Positions 30,886 to 38,479 of a stretch of DNA of 64,000 bases are shown here, one piece after another. A model generated the notes under the pieces. That model was not told the origin of the DNA. It made no database searches and was given only the letters and a program-made list of their open reading frames with translations. Location of the stretch: NCBI GenBank assembly GCA_049840815.1, contig JASGJI010000010.1, positions 1 through 64,000 of the forward strand, written 5' to 3'. Both the position numbers and the translations under genes were made by a program. Position 1 is the stretch's first letter. Each line of letters starts with the position of its first letter. The DNA comes from JASGDN01 sp049840815 (lineage in GTDB: Bacteria; Chloroflexota; Chloroflexia; Thermomicrobiales; UBA6265).

Positions 30886-31779
30886 CTAGAGCGCGTTCTG
30901 ATCGTCCGGGGATGTGTTGGAAGCCTCTTCCATGTCGTGCTTGGGTGAGAAGATCAACTCCGGTGACGCATCGTTCTGCTTCACGATCCGGATCTCGAGG
31001 TATCCGGCAATCGGCTTGCTGAACGTCAGGGTTTGCATGGCATCGCCATCGGCGTTCACATCGAGCACGGCCACGCGATTCGACTCGCCGTTCTCATGCA
31101 TGCACCACACCTCATGCGTCTCGCTCGGATCGAGTCCCCAGGCCATGAGCACGCCGGTCGACTTGCCAGGGTCGGCGCCGAGTTGCGCGATCCCCGAGCA
31201 GCCGGAGCAGGCTGGCTTGGTCGTGAAGAGGCGTGGCGATGCCAGCGGCTGCCCGCTGAAGGTGATCGTGGGTTCGGCCTGCGCACGCAGGTCCTCGATC
31301 TCGCTTTGCAGCCCAACGCCCCACGCGGAGACGAGCAGGAATGCGATGGTGAGGACAGCCGTCGCGGCCGGCAGGATGCGGCGCTGCCACAGGGTCAGGC
31401 GCGAGGCCTTCGACCCGGTGCCGGTCGATGCGTCTGGAGGCTGTGTTGCGCTTGCGAGGGGTGTTTCCGTGCCGGATGCCGCGCGGTCCTCGGCGACGCG
31501 GGCCATCAGGCGCGTCCGCACGTCGGGCGACGGGCCATCCTCCAGCGGCACCGACTCCGCGAGGAGGCGCGGGACGATGACGGACCTGCTCGCGACCTCG
31601 CGACAGCGTTCGCACCACCGGAGGTGGAGGGCGATTCGTTGCTGATCCGAAAGGTCGAGCGCGCGGAGGACAAAGGCCTCCACGTTGTCATCCACGAACG
31701 CACACTCAAGGCCGAGCGATGTGGAGCGTGCGGGAAGCTCGTCCGGGTGTTCTGTTGTCTGTCGTTCCGTCCCGCTCAC
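30886..31779 (-). CDS. anti-sigma factor, RskA type
   Basis: A 297-residue single-pass membrane protein that should hold the ECF sigma factor encoded just upstream. The N-terminal zinc-binding anti-sigma motif is HLRWCERC (H52, C56, C59). One membrane helix spans about 135-155. The outer domain matches the RskA C-terminal fold (VLMAWGLDPSETHEVW, IAGYLEIRIV). The outer domain also has C191-x2-C194 and C226, which could form a disulfide or metal site and act as a redox sensor (inference). Its ATG overlaps the sigma stop by four bases. Confidence 0.88.
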   Translation of the reverse strand: MSGTERQTTEHPDELPARSTSLGLECAFVDDNVEAFVLRALDLSDQQRIALHLRWCERCREVASRSVIVPRLLAESVPLEDGPSPDVRTRLMARVAEDRAASGTETPLASATQPPDASTGTGSKASRLTLWQRRILPAATAVLTIAFLLVSAWGVGLQSEIEDLRAQAEPTITFSGQPLASPRLFTTKPACSGCSGIAQLGADPGKSTGVLMAWGLDPSETHEVWCMHENGESNRVAVLDVNADGDAMQTLTFSKPIAGYLEIRIVKQNDASPELIFSPKHDMEEASNTSPDDQNAL

Positions 31780-32417
31780 GTCAATCCAACCTCACGCTGC
31801 TCGAGGGTTTCCCGGAGCTTGCGCATGCCAAGACGCATGCGCGTCTTGATGGTTCCGAGTGGTTCGCCAAGGTAATCCGCGATCTCTCGCTGGGTCAATC
31901 CGGAGAAATATGCGAGTTCGATCGGCTCACGTTGCGCGTCGGGAATGGCCCTCAGCGCTGCCTCGATCTCGTCCCGCCACGATCCCTGTACCGCCCGGTC
32001 CTCCACACTCAGGCCCGGGTCGTTCAGATTCGTCAGCAGCAGCACCGGATCGGCACTATCCGCCCGCTGGGGGCGTCTCTGACGCTTCCGAATCTCATCG
32101 ATGGCGAGGTTGTGCGTGATGCTGAGTAGCCACGTCACGTAGGTGCCTCGGCCTTCGGTGAACCGGGTTGCCTGTTGCCAGGACCGGAAGAATGCCTCCT
32201 GAGCGATCTCTTCGGCAGATGCAGGATCGCCGACGATCCGGAGGGCAAACGAAAACACGATGCGCGCATGCCGCTCGTACAACGTCTCCAGTGCCCGGGG
32301 ATCCTGCGCGGCCATCAGGGCCACCAACTCGGCATCCTCGCGTTCCGGATAGTTGCGTTCCTGCTCGGTTGCGGTGGGCTGCGGAGCGATGCTCACAGGA
32401 TCCGCCCGTCCGAACAC
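31776..32417 (-). CDS. ECF RNA polymerase sigma factor, SigK-like
   Basis: A 213-residue extracytoplasmic-function sigma factor. Region 2 (about 28-95) contains LYERHARIVFSFALRIVGDPASAEEIAQEAF and TYVTWLLSITHNLAIDEIR. Region 4 (about 155-205) contains IELAYFSGLTQREIADYLGEPLGTIKTRMRLGMRKL. The start is a GTG at 32417; a second GTG (the VSIAP site) is possible, and neither has a strong ribosome site. Coupling to the RskA-type anti-sigma gene suggests release by a membrane or redox signal. The promoter it recognises is not obvious upstream. Confidence 0.9.
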   Translation of the reverse strand: MFGRADPVSIAPQPTATEQERNYPEREDAELVALMAAQDPRALETLYERHARIVFSFALRIVGDPASAEEIAQEAFFRSWQQATRFTEGRGTYVTWLLSITHNLAIDEIRKRQRRPQRADSADPVLLLTNLNDPGLSVEDRAVQGSWRDEIEAALRAIPDAQREPIELAYFSGLTQREIADYLGEPLGTIKTRMRLGMRKLRETLEQREVGLT

Positions 32418-32575
32418 AGATTGTGGTGATGACGCATGCGCTTCATCTATGCCTATCTACGGTGGGTTGGCGGGCCGGGATTCATTCTCGGTCGAATGCG
32501 TGGACAGGAATCCCAAGTTGCTCGCACGATGACGCTCCGGCTACCGATCGCACGGGTGGGCGCGTCTGGCAGCCC

Positions 32576-33946
32576 TTAGGATACCCGAGGGGTCGCCTTC
32601 GGTGCGGGGTCGTTCTCGGCGAGACCGAGGGCGACACGGGCTTCTGCCGCCGTGCTGAGGGAACCTGTCACGACTATCAACGCCTGTGTCGAGGGGGAGG
32701 TTACGCGGGCAAGTGCCGCCGATACCGATTCGTGGCGCATCTCGGGGGCGGTGGCGTTCGTCGTGCCGAGATGCGCGGCAAGTTCATCCACTGGCATTGT
32801 GCGGGGGGTGTCGAGCGGCGTGAGATGCCAGGCTGCGACGGCGGGCGCGAGGTTGGCAAGGACATGATCGGCGTCCTTTCCCTGCAACATCCCGACGATC
32901 ATCTCCGCCTGGCGACCGGGGAAGCGTTCCTCCAGCGCGACTCGGAGGGCGTTGGCCGCGATCGGGGTGTGGGCGCCATCGATGACGACAATGGACCCGT
33001 TCGGCAGCGGGACGATCTCGAACCGACCCGGATTCACGACATCGGAGAGTCCGGCCCGGATCGCATCGTCGGTCGGGCCCATGGCGAGGCGGGCGGCGGC
33101 GATGGCCAGTCCTGCGTTCTCCACCTGATGTCGCCCGATGAGGGATGTCGCCAGTCCAGCGATCGTGTCCGACGCATCAGCGAAGGTGAAGTCGCGGTCG
33201 CTGCCGTTCACGGTGAAGTCGCGGTCCTGGATGAGAAGCCGGGACCCGAGTTCGTCCGCACGAGCGGTGATGACCGCCATCGCGGCCGGAAGCTGATGGG
33301 CGCTGACGACCGGCTTGCCCGGCTTGATGATCCCGGCCTTGTTCGCCGCGATCTCCTCGATCGTGTCGCCGAGGATGGCCGTGTGCTCGTAGTCGAGCCG
33401 GGTGATGACGGAGACCTCCGGCATCACGACGTTCGTGGCATCCAGCGTACCGCCCAGGCCCACTTCGATCACCGCCCAGTCGCACCCGGTTTCGGCGTAC
33501 CAGATGAGCGCCATCGCGGTCGTGAGCTCCCAGGCGGTGACGTCGCCGAGTTCGGGTCGCTCGCGTTCGACCGTCAGCGTCGCCTCCAGCGCGCGCCGGG
33601 TGAGGCCCGCGAAATCCGCTTCCGAGATCGGTTCGTTGTCCACCACGATCCGTTCGCGGTAGGAGTGGAGATGAGGCGAGACATAACGGCCGGTGCGCAA
33701 TCCCGCCGCGCGGAGGATCGCGTCGAGCATTGTTGTCGTGGAGCCTTTGCCCTTCGACCCCGCGACGTGGACGATCCGGTACGTGTGGTGGGGATTGCCG
33801 AAGCGCTCCAGGATGGCATCGGTCCGGCGCAGGCCCAGGCGGGCGGCATCATCTCCGGCAAACGGGTTGCTGATGAATCCCCGATCGTACCCGGAGCGGT
33901 CCCAGATCGCGGCGAGGGCGTCGGCATACGTGAAGGGTGCGGGCAC
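32576..33946 (-). CDS. folC: folylpolyglutamate/dihydrofolate synthase
   Basis: ATP-dependent Mur-ligase-family enzyme adding glutamate to folates (and possibly to dihydropteroate). The 456 residues include the P-loop HVAGSKGKGSTTTM, the SPHLHSYRERI segment, the lysine-containing GLGGTLDATN and the C-terminal DGAHTPIAAN, all typical. The start is a GTG with AGGAG eight bases before it. It follows the nadB C-terminal fragment by 35 bases on the same strand. Whether it is bifunctional cannot be told from the sequence by eye. Confidence 0.93.
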   Translation of the reverse strand: MPAPFTYADALAAIWDRSGYDRGFISNPFAGDDAARLGLRRTDAILERFGNPHHTYRIVHVAGSKGKGSTTTMLDAILRAAGLRTGRYVSPHLHSYRERIVVDNEPISEADFAGLTRRALEATLTVERERPELGDVTAWELTTAMALIWYAETGCDWAVIEVGLGGTLDATNVVMPEVSVITRLDYEHTAILGDTIEEIAANKAGIIKPGKPVVSAHQLPAAMAVITARADELGSRLLIQDRDFTVNGSDRDFTFADASDTIAGLATSLIGRHQVENAGLAIAAARLAMGPTDDAIRAGLSDVVNPGRFEIVPLPNGSIVVIDGAHTPIAANALRVALEERFPGRQAEMIVGMLQGKDADHVLANLAPAVAAWHLTPLDTPRTMPVDELAAHLGTTNATAPEMRHESVSAALARVTSPSTQALIVVTGSLSTAAEARVALGLAENDPAPKATPRVS

Positions 33947-33981
33947 GGGGTGCGGCTCCTGAGACGGCGAAAACGGCGAGT

Positions 33982-34452
33982 TTACTGCGCGACCGCGACG
34001 GGTTCCACCGGCGCGCAGCGTGGCAGCACGTCGTGCAGGTGGCCATAGGTGCGGATGAACCCGTCGCCTGTCGCCTGGACGATCTGGTGTTCGCCATCCA
34101 GGCCGGGTTCGCGAGTCGAGAAGTCCGACCGGAACTGGCCGCCACGGCTTTCCTCGCGGAAGGCGGCCGAGGCAACGATCTGGGAGGCCAGCAGGATCAT
34201 GTTTCGCACCTCGATGGCCGCAAAGGTGTCGAGTCGGAGCTCATCGGTGCGCGTGGCGATGTCCCGGATGCCCGTCTCGGCGTCGCTCAGGGAGGCTGCC
34301 GATCGCACGACGGCGACATCGTCGCTCATCAGGCGCTGTACGCCATCGCGGGCAGCATCCAACTGGTCGCCGGTGAAGGCGACATGCCCGGCGTCGGTCT
34401 GTGGTTCGCGAGAGAGGGGGGAAGCGGCGCATGCCACACTCCTGCCGCCCAT
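33982..34452 (-). CDS. nadB: L-aspartate oxidase, C-terminal part in a shifted frame
   Basis: This frame encodes the helical C-terminal domain of L-aspartate oxidase: RLMSDDVAVVRSAASLSDAE, the RNMILLASQIVASAAFREESRGGQFRSDF block (with the family's REESRG-x-x-RSD motif), and a tail. It continues the protein encoded at 34329-35795 but one frame over. The junction is most simply a missing base in the C6 run (plus-strand G6) at 34416-34421, since one extra base there joins both frames smoothly. The first 20 or so residues of this open frame are therefore probably not expressed as written, and no ribosome site supports independent translation. Confidence 0.7.
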   Translation of the reverse strand: MGGRSVACAASPLSREPQTDAGHVAFTGDQLDAARDGVQRLMSDDVAVVRSAASLSDAETGIRDIATRTDELRLDTFAAIEVRNMILLASQIVASAAFREESRGGQFRSDFSTREPGLDGEHQIVQATGDGFIRTYGHLHDVLPRCAPVEPVAVAQ

Positions 34453-35795
34453 TCATCCCCGATCGAGGCGGCGGCGTGAATGCCGAAGACGAGCCCTTCC
34501 AGCAGGGAGTTGCTCGCCAGCCGGTTCGCGCCGTGCACGCCGGTGCAGGAGACCTCACCGATGGCGCGGAGGCCCTCGATGGAGGTGCGCCCCTCGGTGT
34601 CGGCGACGATCCCGCCCATGAAATAGTGGGCGGCGGGCGCAATCGGGATCAGGTCGTTCGCGAGGTCGAGGTTCATCGTCGCGAGGAACGAGGAGATGGT
34701 CGGGAAGCGTCGTTTCACCAGGGCGGGATCGAGATGACGCAGGTCGAGGTGGACGTAGGGTTGGCCATCGATTGCCATCTGCCGCTGGATGCCCCGTGCC
34801 ACGACATCGCGCGGGGCGAGTTCGCCTAAGGGGTCGATTGCGAGCATGAAGCGGTCTCCGTCCTTGCCGCGAAGGTATGCTCCCTCGCCCCGTACCGCTT
34901 CCGTAATGAGGAAGCCGTCGCCGTTTGGCAGCGTGAGGACGGTCGGGTGGAACTGCGCGAACTCGAGATCGGCAAGGGCCGCGCCACTGCGGAGGGCCAT
35001 CGCCATGCCATCGCCGGTCGCACCGGACGGGTTCGACGTGACGGCCCAGAGTTGCCCCGCGCCGCCATTCGCGAGCGTCACGCAGCGCGCGGAGATGAGC
35101 GTCAGGTTCGGGGCATCAGCGGATTGAACGATCACGCCTCGGCAGACGTCGTCCTGCAGGACGAGATCGACCGCAGCCATGCGGTCGTGGATGTCCACGC
35201 CGGGGCGGGCACGCAGTTGGGCGACGAGCGCGCGTTCGATCTCGGCGCCGGTGGCATCGCCCCCCGCGTGGAGAATCCGGTTCCGGCTATGGGCGGCCTC
35301 GCGTCCCAGCGCCAGATCGTGGCTAGCGTCCGCCTCACGATCGAAGGTGGTGCCCTCCGCGATCAACCAGGCGACGGCCTCCGCTGCACCCTCGATCAGT
35401 TCACGGACGGCGGGTTCATCAGAGAGGCCCGCTCCGGCGACCAGCGTATCGGCGATGTGGAGGTCCACATTGTCATCCGGGCCGATCGGCGCGGCGAATC
35501 CCCCTTGGGCGTAGCGCGTGTTGCTTTCGCCAAGAATGCCCTTCGTCACCACCGCGATGCGCATCTCTGCCGGGAGCCGGAGTGCCATCGAGAGACCCGC
35601 GATCCCCGCCCCAACGATGACGATGTCGTACTCCCGCTCCGCCTGCCACGTCCGGATCGGCGTGCGGAAGCAGGCGGGAAGACCGGACGAATCGGGAGCG
35701 ACGTGATCGTGGCTGCAGGTCATGGCGAGGGGAAGGTCCTTGCAGAAAGCCGGATGCTGCCAAGGGTGGCGAGCATCCGGCCGGGAACGGCTCAT
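34329..35795 (-). CDS. nadB: L-aspartate oxidase, FAD domain (frameshifted before the C-terminal domain)
   Basis: First enzyme of de novo NAD synthesis, oxidising L-aspartate to iminoaspartate. The FAD-binding start is YDIVIVGAGIAGLSMALRLP. SNTRYAQGGFAAP, GREAAHSRNRILHAGGDATG, ANGGAGQLWAVTSNP, the catalytic-region LEFAQFHPT and HYFMGGIVADTEGRTSIEGLRAIGE are all present. After GDEWAAGVWHAP the frame runs into unrelated sequence and stops, while the missing C-terminal domain continues in another frame. A TACACT -10 lies eight bases before the ATG at 35795, so the mRNA may be leaderless; an ATG at 35723 is the alternative. nadA and nadC are not in the window. Confidence 0.85.
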   Translation of the reverse strand: MSRSRPDARHPWQHPAFCKDLPLAMTCSHDHVAPDSSGLPACFRTPIRTWQAEREYDIVIVGAGIAGLSMALRLPAEMRIAVVTKGILGESNTRYAQGGFAAPIGPDDNVDLHIADTLVAGAGLSDEPAVRELIEGAAEAVAWLIAEGTTFDREADASHDLALGREAAHSRNRILHAGGDATGAEIERALVAQLRARPGVDIHDRMAAVDLVLQDDVCRGVIVQSADAPNLTLISARCVTLANGGAGQLWAVTSNPSGATGDGMAMALRSGAALADLEFAQFHPTVLTLPNGDGFLITEAVRGEGAYLRGKDGDRFMLAIDPLGELAPRDVVARGIQRQMAIDGQPYVHLDLRHLDPALVKRRFPTISSFLATMNLDLANDLIPIAPAAHYFMGGIVADTEGRTSIEGLRAIGEVSCTGVHGANRLASNSLLEGLVFGIHAAASIGDEWAAGVWHAPLPPSLANHRPTPGMSPSPATSWMLPAMAYSA

Positions 35796-35832
35796 GGCGA
35801 GTTAGTGTAGAGGTGACACGAACTTGCGAGAC

Positions 35833-37587
35833 CTAGCCATGTGGGGAGGTGCTGTCGCGGAGGTCGAGAAAGCCGCCGTCAGTGACGCGCGCCTCCGGGA
35901 TGACGGAAAGCGAGAGGAATGCGAGTTGTCCGAATGGCGACGCCAGCGGGCTGCCGAGCGCCTGCGCGGCGTGCTCCATCTCGGCGTACGCTGCGGCGAC
36001 CTCGGCGGCGGGTGACGCGCTCATCAGCCCTGCAATCGGCAACGGCATGGCGGCGAGGACTTCGCCATCAGCAACCACCGCCAGGCCGCCATCCATCTCG
36101 GCGATGGTCGCGATGGCGGCGAGGATGTCGATGTCATTCGCGCCCGCTGCGACGATGTTGTGGGCGTCGTGGGCAATGGATGAGGCGATTGCCCCGCGCG
36201 TGAGGCCGAGGCCCTGGACGTAGCCGACGCCGGTGCGCCCCGTCGCGTGGTGCCGTTCGACGGAGACGAGCTTCAGGAGGTCGCGTGCCGGGTCCGCGAT
36301 GGCCGCGCCGTCCAGGACGGTCGGCTCCACCTCGCGGAACTCGGTCACGATCTGGCCGGGGATGACACCAACGGCCTTCGTCGCCTCGGCGGGATCAAGG
36401 CGCAGGTCCGAGAGGTGGACCGGGGCGACATTGATGGTGTGCAGGAGGATGTCTGGCACGGTCGAATCCGGGAGTTCGCCGGCGAACGCGCCGTCCTGCG
36501 CGACGACGTGACCCTGATAGAGCGTCATCGCGACATCGACGGTGGCGAGGTCGCGCAGGACGACGAGATCGGCACGGTAGCCCGGCGCGACGGCGCCGGT
36601 GTCGGCCAGTCGCCAATGGTTTGCCGGGTTCCACGTCGCCATGCGGATGGCGCGGATCGGATCGAGGCCGTGCGCGATGGCGATACGGAGGATGTCGTCG
36701 ACGTGCCCCTTGGTGAGCAGGTCGTGGCAATCGCGATCGTCGGAGGCGAAGGCGATGCGCGGGTAGGTCTTGTCCGTCACGAGCGGCAGGAGTTCGACCA
36801 GGTTCTTCTCCGACGATCCTTCGCGCAGGTAGAGGAACATGCCGAGTTCGAGCTTCTCGCGCGCTTCCTCCATGGTGACCGACTCATGATCCGCGCCGAT
36901 GCCGCTGCCGATGTAGGACTGGAGCGGACCACCGCGCAGGCCGGGCGCATGTCCGTCGCGCAGCGATCCCTTCGAGGCCCAGAGCGTGTTGCCGATGGAG
37001 GACTCCCCGGCGACGAGACCAGGCACGTTCATGAACTCACCGAGGCCGACCGTTTCGGGCCAGGCGAGCATCGTTTCGATCTCGGTATCATCGAAGGTCG
37101 CGCCTGGATGCTCGAAGGGGCTGGCCGGAACGCTTGACGGGGCGGTGAAGTGGATCTGTATCGGCAGGGAGGTGGCGGCCTCCCGCATCGCGGCGATTCC
37201 GGCGAGTCCGCGCACGTTCGCGACCTCGTGTGGGTCGGTGATGATTGCCCCGGTGCCGTGAGGGACGACGGCCTTCGCGAACTCCGGGAGCCAGAGCAGC
37301 GAGCTTTCCGTGTGAATATGCGCGTCGATGAACGACGGCGCCACGATGCAGCCGCTGATATCGATCGTCTCGCGACCATCCGGGAAGGAGCCGATCCCTG
37401 CGATGCGCCCGGCGTCGATCGCCACATCCGCTTCCACCAGCTCTTCGGTGAAGACGTTGAGGACGCGGCCACCCTTCAGGAGCAGCTGTGGCTGGTAGAG
37501 CCCCTGGGCAAGGGCGACCCGGCGTCGCCACTGCCACTTCCACATGTTGCGAGCGGCGAGTTCTGGGGAGATTTCTTCTTCGGACAT
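35833..37587 (-). CDS. ade: adenine deaminase
   Basis: Metal-dependent amidohydrolase converting adenine to hypoxanthine in purine salvage, 584 residues as expected for the bacterial Ade family. Metal ligands are in DAHIHTESS and ITDPHEVANV; GLGEFMNVPG, GIGADHES and FASDDRDCHDL are typical of the family. The C-terminal half ends with GLAVVADGEVLAAMPLPIAGLMS. AAAGGA lies before the ATG. It is followed on the same strand by nadB, with only 37 bases between the ade stop and the nadB start region, and preceded by the acidic unknown protein. Confidence 0.92.
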   Translation of the reverse strand: MSEEEISPELAARNMWKWQWRRRVALAQGLYQPQLLLKGGRVLNVFTEELVEADVAIDAGRIAGIGSFPDGRETIDISGCIVAPSFIDAHIHTESSLLWLPEFAKAVVPHGTGAIITDPHEVANVRGLAGIAAMREAATSLPIQIHFTAPSSVPASPFEHPGATFDDTEIETMLAWPETVGLGEFMNVPGLVAGESSIGNTLWASKGSLRDGHAPGLRGGPLQSYIGSGIGADHESVTMEEAREKLELGMFLYLREGSSEKNLVELLPLVTDKTYPRIAFASDDRDCHDLLTKGHVDDILRIAIAHGLDPIRAIRMATWNPANHWRLADTGAVAPGYRADLVVLRDLATVDVAMTLYQGHVVAQDGAFAGELPDSTVPDILLHTINVAPVHLSDLRLDPAEATKAVGVIPGQIVTEFREVEPTVLDGAAIADPARDLLKLVSVERHHATGRTGVGYVQGLGLTRGAIASSIAHDAHNIVAAGANDIDILAAIATIAEMDGGLAVVADGEVLAAMPLPIAGLMSASPAAEVAAAYAEMEHAAQALGSPLASPFGQLAFLSLSVIPEARVTDGGFLDLRDSTSPHG

Positions 37588-37638
37588 GCGGCGGTCGATC
37601 CTTTGGATAAAGGCGGAGGATGCAGGTGGTTGTGGCGA

Positions 37639-38133
37639 TCAGTCGAGCTGGCGCTCGATCACGTCCAGCACGGATTCGAGTTTCGGCAGCTGGTCGCGGA
37701 CGAAGTCGCCGATGTCGTTCACACGATTGAACGGGAGTTCGTAGCGCTCGACGACGGCGAGACCCTCCTCCTCCTCATCCCAGAACGCTTCCTGATGCTC
37801 TTGCAGGAAGCCGCGTGTGATGCGGGGCAGGGTCATGCGGGCGAGCCGGGCGCGGGACTTCTGTCGCCAAGGGCTCTCCTCATCGGCGTAGCGACCGGGC
37901 GACGAGGCTCGGAGGACGACGAGCAGGCCGTCGTCGCCCACACGAATGTCGACGCGACCGAGTTCGTCGTCCACGGCGATGACCCAGCGGTTCTCCTCGT
38001 CCAGCATTCCATAGGCGTAGAACCCGGCCCGGACGAGGGCGTCCTTCGCCGGAGCGAGCGCGAGCCGATCGCGGCCGATCACGTCGTCTGGATCGAGGGC
38101 GTCGATGGCATTATTGAGATCGTCGATGGACAT
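37639..38133 (-). CDS. acidic hypothetical protein, possibly YbjN-like fold
   Basis: A 164-residue soluble, strongly acidic protein. It shows an N-terminal helix (MSIDDLNNAIDAL), a central strand region (VDIRVGDDGLLVVLRASS), an acidic stretch (WDEEEEG) and a C-terminal helix (GDFVRDQLPKLESVLDVIERQ). This alternation is reminiscent of the YbjN/class I chaperone-like fold, but the match is weak. The ATG at 38133 has GGAGG upstream; the longer open frame is not needed. It precedes ade on the same strand, and the space upstream holds a 12-bp palindrome. Confidence 0.55.
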   Translation of the reverse strand: MSIDDLNNAIDALDPDDVIGRDRLALAPAKDALVRAGFYAYGMLDEENRWVIAVDDELGRVDIRVGDDGLLVVLRASSPGRYADEESPWRQKSRARLARMTLPRITRGFLQEHQEAFWDEEEEGLAVVERYELPFNRVNDIGDFVRDQLPKLESVLDVIERQLD

Positions 38134-38479
38134 GAACCGGGAATCCTCCGTTTGCTGATGCAGGACGGACAACCGTTGGGGGTTGCGTGCATCGTGGACC
38201 GTCATGATGCCACGATTGGGTGGTCGTTGGGACGGCCGAGGAGCCGATCCGGCTGCCAATTGTGGCGATGTTTGCACATGGGTGAACTTGTAGGAAGCGC
38301 GGTCGGGGAACGATACTCGACCACACTACCGATCGGTATGCTGAGGGCAGCCCAACGGTTGGCGAAGGGATACGGATGGTCCGTGCAGAACGGCCGCCGC
38401 TGGACTGAAGACGCATCTGTTCCGAATCCCGGGCCTGGGACGATGGCGCGGGCAGGGGCTTTCTGGGGGAGCGCAATTC
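38134..38479. other. divergent intergenic region with palindrome
   Basis: 346 bases with no credible gene between the acidic protein (minus) and glgP (plus). The only clear structure is a perfect 12-bp palindrome at 38327-38338. Promoters for the two genes could not be assigned. Confidence 0.4.
38327..38338. promoter_or_regulatory. 12-bp palindrome, possible operator
   Basis: TACCGATCGGTA is a perfect palindrome in the divergent space between the acidic protein and glgP. Its size and symmetry fit a dimeric repressor site (TetR-like), but no regulator gene is adjacent. Confidence 0.3.
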
